Shown here piece after piece: positions 16,436 to 24,239 of a stretch of 64,000 bases of DNA (position 1 is the stretch's first letter; each line of letters begins with the position of its first letter). The position numbers and the translations under genes are program-made. The notes beneath the pieces are model-generated. The model worked only from the letters and a program-made list of their open reading frames with translations, made no database searches and was not told the origin of the DNA. The stretch is from Microlunatus capsulatus (GTDB taxonomy: Bacteria; Actinomycetota; Actinomycetes; Propionibacteriales; Propionibacteriaceae): positions 3,100,001 to 3,164,000 of the forward strand of contig NZ_JAGIOB010000001.1 in assembly GCF_017876495.1 (NCBI RefSeq), in the 5' to 3' direction.

Positions 16436-17230
16436 GTGCACGACGACGACCTGACCCGGCTGGCCTTCGCCACCGAGCTGATCCGCGAGGCCGGCGCCGT
16501 GGCGCTCGGCTACTTCGGCCGCCTCTCCACCCTCACCGTCAACAGCAAGGGGGTGCAGGACGTCGTCTCCGAGGCCGACGTCGCGGTCGAGAACCACCTC
16601 AAGGGCCGGCTCGCCGACCGCTTCCCGACCGACGCCTTCCTGGGCGAGGAGACCGGCCACGCCGACTTCCCCGGCAGCACCGGCATCTGGGTGGTGGACC
16701 CCATCGACGGCACCCAGCCCTTCGTCAGCGGCCTGCCCACCTGGTGCATCTCGATGGCCTACGTGCGCGACGGCGCCGTGCTGCTGGGCCTGGTGCTCAA
16801 CCCCGTCGCCGACGAGCTGTTCGCCGGCGGCGACGGCGTCCCGGCCACCCTCAACGGCGAGCCGGTCCGGCCGCACCCCGGCGCCTCGCTGGCCGACGGG
16901 CTCACCTACCTGGGGTACTCGCCCCGGGTGGCCGCGGACCAGGTCGTGCCCGTGCTGGACCGGCTGCTCCGGGCCGGAGGGATGTTCGTCCGCAACGGCT
17001 CCGGCGCCCTCGGGCTGTGCGACGTCGCCTGCGGGCGGCTGATCGGCTACGTGGAGCCGCACATCAACAGCTGGGACTGCCTGGGTGCCGTGGCCGTCCT
17101 GCACGCCGCCGGTGCACGGGTCAGCGACTTCCTCGCCGGCGACGGCCTGCTGCAGGGCAACCCGATCGTCGCCGGGCCGCCGGCGGTCTACGACGACCTG
17201 GTCGCCGTGCTGGGGGACGCCCGCCGCTGA
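16436..17230 (+). CDS. Inositol-monophosphatase-family phosphatase
   Basis: 264 residues. GEET (70-73), DPIDGT (88-93) and NSWDCLGA near the C-terminus are the three metal-binding motifs of the IMPase superfamily (Li+-sensitive, Mg2+-dependent). Members dephosphorylate inositol-1-phosphate, histidinol phosphate, fructose-1,6-bisphosphate or PAP; the exact substrate is not predictable. Its GTG start lies just after the ROK kinase stop, so the kinase and phosphatase are co-expressed, which suggests a sugar or cyclitol pathway. Confidence 0.9.
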   Translation: MHDDDLTRLAFATELIREAGAVALGYFGRLSTLTVNSKGVQDVVSEADVAVENHLKGRLADRFPTDAFLGEETGHADFPGSTGIWVVDPIDGTQPFVSGLPTWCISMAYVRDGAVLLGLVLNPVADELFAGGDGVPATLNGEPVRPHPGASLADGLTYLGYSPRVAADQVVPVLDRLLRAGGMFVRNGSGALGLCDVACGRLIGYVEPHINSWDCLGAVAVLHAAGARVSDFLAGDGLLQGNPIVAGPPAVYDDLVAVLGDARR

Positions 17231-17244
17231 CGCCGGAGCCCGCT

Positions 17245-17315
17245 CCTGAGCCCTTCGACGGGCTCAGGGAGCGGAGTCCGTGCTCCGCCGCCCCGGCCCT
17301 TCGACAGGCTCAGGG
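17245..17315. repeat. Two copies of the dispersed TTCGAC palindrome
   Basis: CCTGAGCCCTTCGACGGGCTCAGG at 17245-17268 is a near-perfect hairpin (9-bp arms around TTCGAC). A second copy, CCCTTCGACAGGCTCAGGG, lies at 17297-17315. They sit between the convergent phosphatase and zwf genes and could also act as a bidirectional transcription end. Confidence 0.8.
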
Positions 17316-17338
17316 AGCGGGCTCGGGGCGTGACGGCC

Positions 17339-18766
17339 TCAGCTGCCGAGCAGCCAGCCGACGTCGCCGGTGAGGGCGTCGGCGGCGGCCGGGCCCCAGC
17401 TGCCGTCGTCGTAGAGCTGGATGGCCGGGCGGGTGTCGGCCTGCACCGGGGCGAAGGCCTGGAAGGCGGCCTCGAGGCCGGCGGAGCTGGTGAACAGCGA
17501 CCGGTCGCCGGCGAACACGTCGTAGATCAGCGAGGTGTAGGCCGTCATCGAGCCGGCGGAGACGTTCTCCAGGTGCAGCGTGCTGCAGCTCTCGGCCGGC
17601 ACGGGCTCGGGGCCGGGCTTCTTCACCGTCATCTGGATCTCGATCGCGCCGTTGCCCTTGAGGTCGAAGATCAGGGCGTTGGTGCTGGCGCCGCCGGAGT
17701 GCACCGGGCCGTCGGTCGGCTTGAAGATCAGGCTGACCCGCTGGGCGCTGGTGGCCATCATCTTGCCGGTGCGCAGCAGGAACGGGACGCCCTGCCAGCG
17801 GTCGGTGTCGATCCACAGCCGGGCGGCGACGAAGGTGTCGGTGTCGGAGTCGTCCGGCACGCCCTCGGTGGCGCGGTAGCTGCGGTACTGCCCCAGCACG
17901 ACCTCGGAGGGGTCGAGCGGTCGGAACGCGGCGATGACGGACTCGCGGGCGTCCTGCAGGTCCTCGGCGGCCATGCTCAGCGGCGGCTCCATGGCCACCT
18001 GCGCCGCCACCTGGAACAGGTGGGTGACGAGCATGTCCAGCGCGGCGCCGGTCTCGTCGTAGAAGCCGGCGCGGTCGGCGATGTCCAGGGTCTCGGGGAC
18101 GTCGATCTGCACCTGGGCGAGGTGCTCCTTGCTCCAGGTGTCGTTGAACAGCCGGTTGCTGAAGCGCACCAGGTGCAGGTTCTGCGTCGCCTCCTTCCCC
18201 AGGAAGTGGTCGATGCGGTACACCTGCTCCTCGTCGAAGACCGAGTGCACCAGCTCGTCCAGCTCGTGGAAGCTGTCCAGGGAGACGCCGAAGGGCTTCT
18301 CGTAGACGGCCTTGGAGCCCGGGCCGAGGTCGTGCGCCTTGATGGCGCGGGTGGTCTTCTCGAACGCCGAGGGCGGGATGGCCAGGTAGTGGATGATCCG
18401 GCGGTCCTGGCCCAGGTCGTCCTCGGCCTCGCGGATGACGTCCAGCAGGCTGCCCGGGTCGTCGTGGGTGAAGCCGCCGCCGGCGAACAGCACGTTGGGC
18501 GCGAAGCCCTTCCAGGCCTCGGCCTCGGGCGGGGTGGCGAACTCGCTCAGCGCGTCGAAGATGTGCTGCTGGAAGTCCAGGTGGGAGACGTCGCCGCGGC
18601 CGTTGCCGACGAGCTTCCAGCGCTTGGGCAGCAGGCCGCGGGTGTAGAGCTCCCAGAACGCGGGCAGGACCAGCCGCTTGGCCAGGTCCCCGGTCCCGCC
18701 GTAGAGGATGATGACGGTCGGCTCGTCGCTCGCGGAGCCCTGCTCGGACGTCTGGTTCTCAGCCAC
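17339..18766 (-). CDS. zwf: Glucose-6-phosphate dehydrogenase
   Basis: About 475 residues. GGTGDLAKR is the NADP-binding loop; RIDHFLGKE holds the catalytic Asp-His and Lys; VYEKPFG is the conserved EKPFG motif. It oxidises glucose-6-phosphate to 6-phosphogluconolactone, generating NADPH in the oxidative pentose phosphate pathway. The start is placed at GTG 18766, the most N-terminal site compatible with family length; a longer frame reaches 18823. The gene is not beside tal, opcA or pgl, so it may be a second paralogue. It is slightly short compared with typical 500-residue enzymes. Confidence 0.93.
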   Translation of the reverse strand: MAENQTSEQGSASDEPTVIILYGGTGDLAKRLVLPAFWELYTRGLLPKRWKLVGNGRGDVSHLDFQQHIFDALSEFATPPEAEAWKGFAPNVLFAGGGFTHDDPGSLLDVIREAEDDLGQDRRIIHYLAIPPSAFEKTTRAIKAHDLGPGSKAVYEKPFGVSLDSFHELDELVHSVFDEEQVYRIDHFLGKEATQNLHLVRFSNRLFNDTWSKEHLAQVQIDVPETLDIADRAGFYDETGAALDMLVTHLFQVAAQVAMEPPLSMAAEDLQDARESVIAAFRPLDPSEVVLGQYRSYRATEGVPDDSDTDTFVAARLWIDTDRWQGVPFLLRTGKMMATSAQRVSLIFKPTDGPVHSGGASTNALIFDLKGNGAIEIQMTVKKPGPEPVPAESCSTLHLENVSAGSMTAYTSLIYDVFAGDRSLFTSSAGLEAAFQAFAPVQADTRPAIQLYDDGSWGPAAADALTGDVGWLLGS

Positions 18767-18889
18767 CCCAGCAGTATGCCGTCCGTCCCCGGACGCCCGG
18801 AGCGGGCCTCCACCGCTGGACACCGTTGTCAGGTGGCTCTCGTCACACCGTCCGGGACAGCCGCCTCTCAGCCGGTCCTCAGGCCGGGC

Positions 18890-19165
18890 TCAGCGCGGGA
18901 AGTCCTCCACGCGGAGCGTCTTCGTCGAGCCGTTGCGGTCCTGGTAGCGCACCGTCAGGCCGTCCGGTCCGCCTCCGCCGCGGACGACCGGCCGGGCCTC
19001 GGGCACCGGGCTGGCGCTGGGGCCGGCGGGGGCGCTCGGATCGGCCGCGGGGGTGCTGCTGGCCGGGGCCGGCGTCGGGGCGCTGACCGGCTCGCCACCC
19101 GCCGTGCAGGCGGTGGCGGCGAGGCCGGCGAGCAGCAGCGCGCCGGCGGTCCGGAGGAGCGTCAT
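18890..19165 (-). CDS. Small lipoprotein, hypothetical
   Basis: 91 residues. MTLLRTAGALLLAGLAATAC is a lipoprotein signal with the lipobox LAATAC (Cys20). The mature part is a Ser/Pro/Ala-rich linker, then a short conserved-looking end VRGGGGPDGLTVRYQDRNGSTKTLRVEDFPR. Probably anchored to the outside of the membrane; function unknown. It is divergent from the HAD-IIA gene. Confidence 0.7.
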   Translation of the reverse strand: MTLLRTAGALLLAGLAATACTAGGEPVSAPTPAPASSTPAADPSAPAGPSASPVPEARPVVRGGGGPDGLTVRYQDRNGSTKTLRVEDFPR

Positions 19166-19234
19166 CGCCTCCAGGCTAGGCGGCTCCGTCAAGGGCCGGT
19201 GGACGACGGCGGGCCCGGCTGGGAGCCTGGCCGG

Positions 19235-20053
19235 GTGGACACCAAACCCGTCGCCTGCTGGCTGACCGACATGGACGGCGTGCTCGTGCACGAGGAGCAG
19301 GCCCTGCCGGGCGCCGCCGACTTCATCGCCGCTCTGCAGGAGCACCAGCGGCCCTACCTGGTGCTGACCAACAACTCGATCTTCACCGCCCGCGACCTGC
19401 GGGCCCGGCTGCTGGGCAGCGGCATCGACGTGCCGGAGGCCTCGATCTGGACCTCGGCCCTGGCCACCGCGCAGTTCCTCGCCGACCAGGACGCGGGCGG
19501 CTCGGCCTACGTCATCGGCGAGGCCGGGATGACCTCGGCGCTGCACGACGTCGGGTTCGTGCTCACCGACCGCGACCCCGACTACGTGGTGCTGGGGGAG
19601 ACCCGCACCTACTCCTTCGAGGCCATCACCCGGGCCATCCGGCTCATCGACCGGGGCGCCCGCTTCATCGCCACCAACCCGGACGCGACGGGGCCCTCAC
19701 CGGAGGGGCCGCTGCCCGCGACCGGCTCGGTGGCCGCGCTGATCACCCGGGCGACGGGCACCCTGCCCTACTTCGTGGGCAAGCCGAACCCGCTGATGAT
19801 GCGCTCGGCCCTCAACGCCATCGAGGCGCACTCGGAGACCACCGTCATGGTCGGGGACCGGATGGACACCGACATGATCGCCGGCATCGAGGCCGGCCTG
19901 CGGACCGTGCTGGTCCTCACCGGCTCGACCCGTCCGGAGGAGGTCAGCCGGTTCCCCTACCGGCCGACGCGGGTCCTGGACTCGATCGCCGACGTCGTCC
20001 CGCTGGTCGCCCAGCTGGCCCCGGACGAGTTCTCCGAGCTCAGCGCCGACTGA
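19235..20053 (+). CDS. HAD-IIA family (NagD/PGP-like) phosphatase
   Basis: 272 residues. DMDGV at 12-16 supplies Asp12/Asp14, LVLTNNS is motif II, KPNPLMM carries the motif III lysine and VGDRMDTDMIAG is motif IV. The cap placement (class IIA) and length match NagD/AraL proteins, which remove phosphate from nucleotide monophosphates, sugar phosphates or glycolytic side products. The specific substrate is unknown. The GTG start is chosen because it places motif I at the usual distance from the N-terminus. Confidence 0.92.
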   Translation: MDTKPVACWLTDMDGVLVHEEQALPGAADFIAALQEHQRPYLVLTNNSIFTARDLRARLLGSGIDVPEASIWTSALATAQFLADQDAGGSAYVIGEAGMTSALHDVGFVLTDRDPDYVVLGETRTYSFEAITRAIRLIDRGARFIATNPDATGPSPEGPLPATGSVAALITRATGTLPYFVGKPNPLMMRSALNAIEAHSETTVMVGDRMDTDMIAGIEAGLRTVLVLTGSTRPEEVSRFPYRPTRVLDSIADVVPLVAQLAPDEFSELSAD

Positions 20054-20083
20054 GCCGGCCCCAGCGCGACCGGGAGGCCCGGC

Positions 20084-21181
20084 TCAGGCCGTGTCGCCCA
20101 CCGCGCTCTGGTCCCAGCGCAGCACCGCGGCGACGGGGGTGCCGACCAGCCGGCTGGTGCGGGCCACCACGACGTCAGCGTCGGTCAGGCAGGCGGCGGC
20201 CACCAGGGCGCGGTCGGCCCGCAGCTCCCCGGTGGAGGTGACGGCGCCCAGGGTGAGGCCGGGGTACGCGTCGACGCTCAGGTCGTGCTCGGCGGCGGCG
20301 TCGGGGTCGAGGTAGAGCCGGTCGACCTGGCCGCGGACCAGCGCGGGCACCACCTCGGACAGCCCCGTCGCGACCCGGGTGCCCTGGCCCAGCCGGTCGC
20401 GGAGCTCGTGCAGGTCGGCCACCCCGCGGGCCACGACCTGCTCGCGCAGCACGTCGAGCACCGCGGCCTGCAACGCCTCGTCGCCGCCGTCGGCCGAGCG
20501 GCTGCCGCCGTCGACCTGCACGACCGTGGCCTGCACCTCGCCGAGGGCCTCCAGCAGCTTGGGCCGGGACTGGGGGTCGCCGGCCAGCACGACGAGGTCC
20601 GGGCCGTCCTGGAGCTGCTGGCGGAGCTCGGTCGCCACCTCCTCGGCCCGGTGGTACCAGACGTTCTCGGTGTTGTGCTGGTAGCGCAGGTGGCCCCAGC
20701 CGCCGCCCTTGAACTTGTGCTCGTTCGGGTCGGCCTTCCGGAGATCGGCCTCGCGGTCTGGGTGCGCCGGGTCCGAGCCGAAGGTGGTGACCCGGCCCCC
20801 CTCGTGGTCGACCAGCACGAGGACGTGCGGGACCAGCAGGGACTCGTCCGCCAGCCAGGCGGTGACGTCGGGCAGCACGTCGTAGGCCACCGTCGGCTGC
20901 GCGTGGTGCCGGTGGGTCAGCGCGTCCAGCAGCACGCCGCGCTCGGAGGCCACGACGCAGCGGCTGACGGTGCCGCCCTCGTGGGTGCTGGCGGCGAGCC
21001 GGTCGGCCACCTGCTGGGCCAGCGGCTCGGGGGCACCCTGCTCCACCAGCGCGTCGCGGGCGGCGCGGGCCTGGAGCTCGGCGAGCCGGTCGCCGTCCTC
21101 CTGCTCGCGGCTCACCTCGACGTAGGCGCTGGCGAAGGGACCGGGATCGGCGTACAGGTCGGCGAGTCGGTTCAGCTTCAT
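20084..21181 (-). CDS. Vms1/Ankzf1 (baeRF2, Rv2629-like) family protein
   Basis: 365 residues. LADLYADPGPFASAYVEVSREQEDGDRLAELQARAARDALVEQGAPE is the usual N-terminus of mycobacterial Rv2629-like proteins. The middle (KFKGGGWGHLRYQHNTENVWYHRAEEVATEL) resembles the eRF1-like core of bacterial archaeo-eukaryotic release factor homologues, where a glycine-rich loop replaces GGQ. The C-terminal half has the L7Ae-like VVVARTSRLVGTPVAAVLRW. Relatives are related to Vms1, which cleaves peptidyl-tRNA on stalled ribosomes. A ribosome-rescue or stress role is inferred. It is monocistronic. Confidence 0.8.
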   Translation of the reverse strand: MKLNRLADLYADPGPFASAYVEVSREQEDGDRLAELQARAARDALVEQGAPEPLAQQVADRLAASTHEGGTVSRCVVASERGVLLDALTHRHHAQPTVAYDVLPDVTAWLADESLLVPHVLVLVDHEGGRVTTFGSDPAHPDREADLRKADPNEHKFKGGGWGHLRYQHNTENVWYHRAEEVATELRQQLQDGPDLVVLAGDPQSRPKLLEALGEVQATVVQVDGGSRSADGGDEALQAAVLDVLREQVVARGVADLHELRDRLGQGTRVATGLSEVVPALVRGQVDRLYLDPDAAAEHDLSVDAYPGLTLGAVTSTGELRADRALVAAACLTDADVVVARTSRLVGTPVAAVLRWDQSAVGDTA

Positions 21182-21262
21182 GCCGGGCCCCTACCCGTCG
21201 TCCCCGAGGCCCTAACGGGGGTCGTGCGGCCGGTCCCGCGCGTCCCTGGCGATGATGTGGGC

Positions 21263-22636
21263 ATGAGCGCTCCCGAGCCCGCCCCCGTGCCCGACGCCGC
21301 GACCCTGGAGGCGGTCGACCGGTGGGTCGCGTTCCGGCTGTGGCACACCCGGACCCCGGGCGCGCAGGTCGCGCTCGGCGTGGCGGGCGTCCCCTTCTTC
21401 TCCCGGGCCTACGGCTGGGCCAACCTCGAGGGCGACGTGGCCATGACCACCGGGCACCTGTTCCGGATCGCGTCGCACTCCAAGACCTTCACCGCGACGC
21501 TGGTGCTGCAGCTGGTCGAGCAGGGCCGGCTGGGCCTGGAGGACCCGCTCAGCACCCACGTGCCGGCCCTGGCCGACGACCCGCTCGGCGGGGTCGTCGT
21601 CCGCGAGCTGCTGGAGCACACCGGAGGCGTCCTGCGCGACGGCCGCGACGCCGACTACTGGCAGGCGGACCGGCCGTTCCCGGACGTCGACGCCCTGCTG
21701 GCGATGGCCCGCGAGGGCGGCCTCAAGACCGCGCCCGGTGAGCGCTTCGCCTACAGCAACGTCGGCTACTCCCTGCTGGGCCTGGTCGTGGAGGCGGTCA
21801 CCGGGGAGACCTTCGCCGACGCGGCCCGGCACGGCATCACCGAGCCGCTCGGCCTCGCGGACACCGTCGCCGACCACTGGGCCGAGCGCGCCGGGGACTA
21901 CGCCGCCGGGCACACCGGGCTGCACACCGCGGCCCGCCGGCGGGCCGTCCCGCACGTCGGCACCGGGGCGATGGCGGCCGCGACCGGCTTCACCTCGACC
22001 GCGCACGACCTCGTCACCTACTTCGGTGCGCACGTCCTCGGCGACGACCGGCTGCTCGCCGACCGCACCAAGCGGCTGCAGCAGCGGCTGGTCAGCGCCG
22101 GCGACCCGCGTGCCGACGACGGCTCGGGCTACGGCTGGGGGATGGTGCGGGAGAAGGTCGGCGAGCAGGTCTTCGTCGGCCACTCCGGCGGCTACCCGGG
22201 CCACATCACCAAGACGCTGGTCGACCCGCGCAGCGGGCTCACCGTCTCGGTGCTCACCAACGCCATCGACGGCCCGGCCACCCCGCTGGCCCGCGGCATC
22301 GCCCAGATCCTGGCCGCGGCGGCGGAGGCCGGCGGGGAGCCGACGGCCTCCGCCCGCGCCTGGACCGGCCGCTACGCCAACGCCTGGGGCGTGCTGGACG
22401 TCGCGGCCGTCGGCGGCCGGCTGCGCAGCCTCGGTTGCACGGAGTGGGCGCCGCTGGAGGCCCGCGACGAGCTGGTCGAGGACGGCGACCGGCTGCTCAT
22501 CGCCGAGGGGGCGGGCTACGGGTCCGTCGGCGAGCCCGTCACCCGCGTCGGCAGCGGGATCCGCTACGGCGGGATGACGTTCGACCCGCTGCCCGACCTG
22601 CCGGGCGGACCCGGCCACCGGCTGGGCGTCGGCTAG
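21263..22636 (+). CDS. Serine hydrolase, beta-lactamase class C / penicillin-binding fold
   Basis: 457 residues. SHSK (71-74) is the SxxK nucleophile motif, YSN (165-167) the second element and HSGG (308-311) stands in for KTG. No signal peptide is visible, so it is probably cytoplasmic. Family members include esterases, D-aminopeptidases and carboxypeptidases; no substrate can be assigned. The C-terminal 100 residues form a separate beta-rich domain as in D-aminopeptidase-like proteins. GATGAT 6 bases before ATG suggests leaderless expression. It converges on the DHA2 exporter. Confidence 0.9.
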   Translation: MSAPEPAPVPDAATLEAVDRWVAFRLWHTRTPGAQVALGVAGVPFFSRAYGWANLEGDVAMTTGHLFRIASHSKTFTATLVLQLVEQGRLGLEDPLSTHVPALADDPLGGVVVRELLEHTGGVLRDGRDADYWQADRPFPDVDALLAMAREGGLKTAPGERFAYSNVGYSLLGLVVEAVTGETFADAARHGITEPLGLADTVADHWAERAGDYAAGHTGLHTAARRRAVPHVGTGAMAAATGFTSTAHDLVTYFGAHVLGDDRLLADRTKRLQQRLVSAGDPRADDGSGYGWGMVREKVGEQVFVGHSGGYPGHITKTLVDPRSGLTVSVLTNAIDGPATPLARGIAQILAAAAEAGGEPTASARAWTGRYANAWGVLDVAAVGGRLRSLGCTEWAPLEARDELVEDGDRLLIAEGAGYGSVGEPVTRVGSGIRYGGMTFDPLPDLPGGPGHRLGVG

Positions 22637-22646
22637 TCCCGGACGC

Positions 22647-24101
22647 TCAGCGCTCGCCGAGCGGGGGCGTCTTCGGCATCAGCAGCACGGCCGCGGTCAG
22701 CACGACCGCGACGGCCGCGGTGCCGAGGAAGACCGCGTGCAGCGCCGGGTCGAGCGCCGAGGCCGGGATGCCGGCGGCGGTGGTGGACACCGTGCCGCCG
22801 CCGCTGCGGGCCAGCGAGGCGTTGGCGACCGCGCCGAAGACGGCGATCCCGACGGCGCTGCCCATCGAGCGGGCGAACATGTTGGTGCCCGTGACCACGC
22901 CGCGGACGGCCCACTCGGCCGCCGCCTGGCCCGCGATCAGCGTCGGGCTGGCGGTGAGGCCCATGCCGAGGCCGATGACGAAGCAGGTGCCGGCGACCGC
23001 CCACACCGAGCTCCCGGGGCTGATCAGCACGAGCAGGGCGACGCCGACGAGGATGATCGCGCAGCCGGCGAGGGCGGTCAGCCGGAAGCCGATCCGCAGG
23101 TAGATCCGCCCCGCCGAGGAGGCGGCGATCGGCCAGCCGAGGGTCAGCGCGGCCAGCGCGAAGCCGGCGACGAGCGCGTTCTCGCCGAGCACGCCCTGGA
23201 CGTAGAGCGGGACGTAGGAGGTCAGCCCGATGAGCACGACGCCGATGGACAGGCTGGCCAGGTTCGTGGTGTTGAGCAGCCGGCTGCGCAAGACCCACGG
23301 CGGGATGACCGGCTCGGCCGCCCGCCGCTCGACGAGGGCGAAGGCCACCAGGGCGGCGACGGCGACGGCGAGCACGCCGACGCCGGGGACCGACAGCCAC
23401 GGCCACTGCACGCCGCCCTCGAGCAGGCCCAGCACCAGCAGCGAGGTGCCGACGGCCAGCAGCGCGGCGCCGCCGTAGTCGATGGTGTGCTCGGCCTTGC
23501 TGACGTCCTCGGTGAAGCGGCGGTAGAGGAACCAGGCGGCCAGCGCCCCCAGCGGGACGTTGACGAAGAAGATGAGGCGCCAGTCGAGGAAGTCGACGAA
23601 GACCCCGCCCAGGGTGGGCCCGACGACCGAGGAGATCGCCCAGACGCTGGCCACGTAGCCCTGCACCTTGGCGCGCTCGGCCACGGTGTAGATGTCGCCG
23701 ATGATCGTCATGGCGGTGGGCTGCACGGCCCCGGCGCCCAGGCCCTGCACGGCGCGGAAGGCGATCAGCGCGGGCATGCTCCAGGCCAGCCCGCAGAGGA
23801 CCGAGCCGAGCACGAACAGCGCGATGCCGGCGAGCATGACCGGCTTGCGGCCGAAGAGGTCGCTGAGCTTGGCGAAGATCGGGACGCAGACCGCCTGGGC
23901 CAGCAGGTAGATCGAGAACAGCCAGGGGAACTGCGCGAAGCCGCCCAGGTCGTCGACGATGGCCGGCACGGCCGTGGCCAAGATCGTCGAGTCGATGGCC
24001 ACCAGCCCGACGCTGAGCATCACCGACAGCAGGACGGGTCCGCGGGCCGACCGCAGGCCGACGTCGGCACGGGTGATCGGGCGCGTCTGGGTGTCGGCCA
24101 T
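22647..24101 (-). CDS. MFS multidrug exporter, DHA2 (EmrB/QacA) family
   Basis: 484 residues and 14 predicted helices. LFGRKPVMLAG is the MFS motif A and FRAVQGLGAGAVQPTAMTIIGD the motif C-like region of drug/proton antiporters, with WAISSVVGPTLGGVFVDFLDWRLIFFVNVPLG typical of DHA2 exporters. It is probably a proton-coupled efflux pump at the cytoplasmic membrane; substrate unknown. In its upstream region the sequence TGACAGCAGG matches half of the WYL operator at 12527, which may mean shared control. It converges on the serine hydrolase gene. Confidence 0.93.
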   Translation of the reverse strand: MADTQTRPITRADVGLRSARGPVLLSVMLSVGLVAIDSTILATAVPAIVDDLGGFAQFPWLFSIYLLAQAVCVPIFAKLSDLFGRKPVMLAGIALFVLGSVLCGLAWSMPALIAFRAVQGLGAGAVQPTAMTIIGDIYTVAERAKVQGYVASVWAISSVVGPTLGGVFVDFLDWRLIFFVNVPLGALAAWFLYRRFTEDVSKAEHTIDYGGAALLAVGTSLLVLGLLEGGVQWPWLSVPGVGVLAVAVAALVAFALVERRAAEPVIPPWVLRSRLLNTTNLASLSIGVVLIGLTSYVPLYVQGVLGENALVAGFALAALTLGWPIAASSAGRIYLRIGFRLTALAGCAIILVGVALLVLISPGSSVWAVAGTCFVIGLGMGLTASPTLIAGQAAAEWAVRGVVTGTNMFARSMGSAVGIAVFGAVANASLARSGGGTVSTTAAGIPASALDPALHAVFLGTAAVAVVLTAAVLLMPKTPPLGER

Positions 24102-24114
24102 GGTGGGACCAACC

Positions 24115-24152
24115 CTGACAGCAGGCTGTGCATTCCCGCTCTATGTTGTCAG
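24115..24152. promoter_or_regulatory. Possible operator of the DHA2 exporter
   Basis: CTGACA (24115-24120) and TGTCAG (24147-24152) form a wide inverted repeat, and TGACAGCAGG is identical to ten bases of the WYL palindrome at 12527. Binding by that regulator is an inference. Confidence 0.35.
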
Positions 24153-24239
24153 CCGGGCCCCGCGCCTCGCCCCGGGCGTGCGGGGTCCGCGAGGATGACC
24201 GGGACCGGCGCCGTGCGCGCCCGACGAAGGAGTCCGCCG

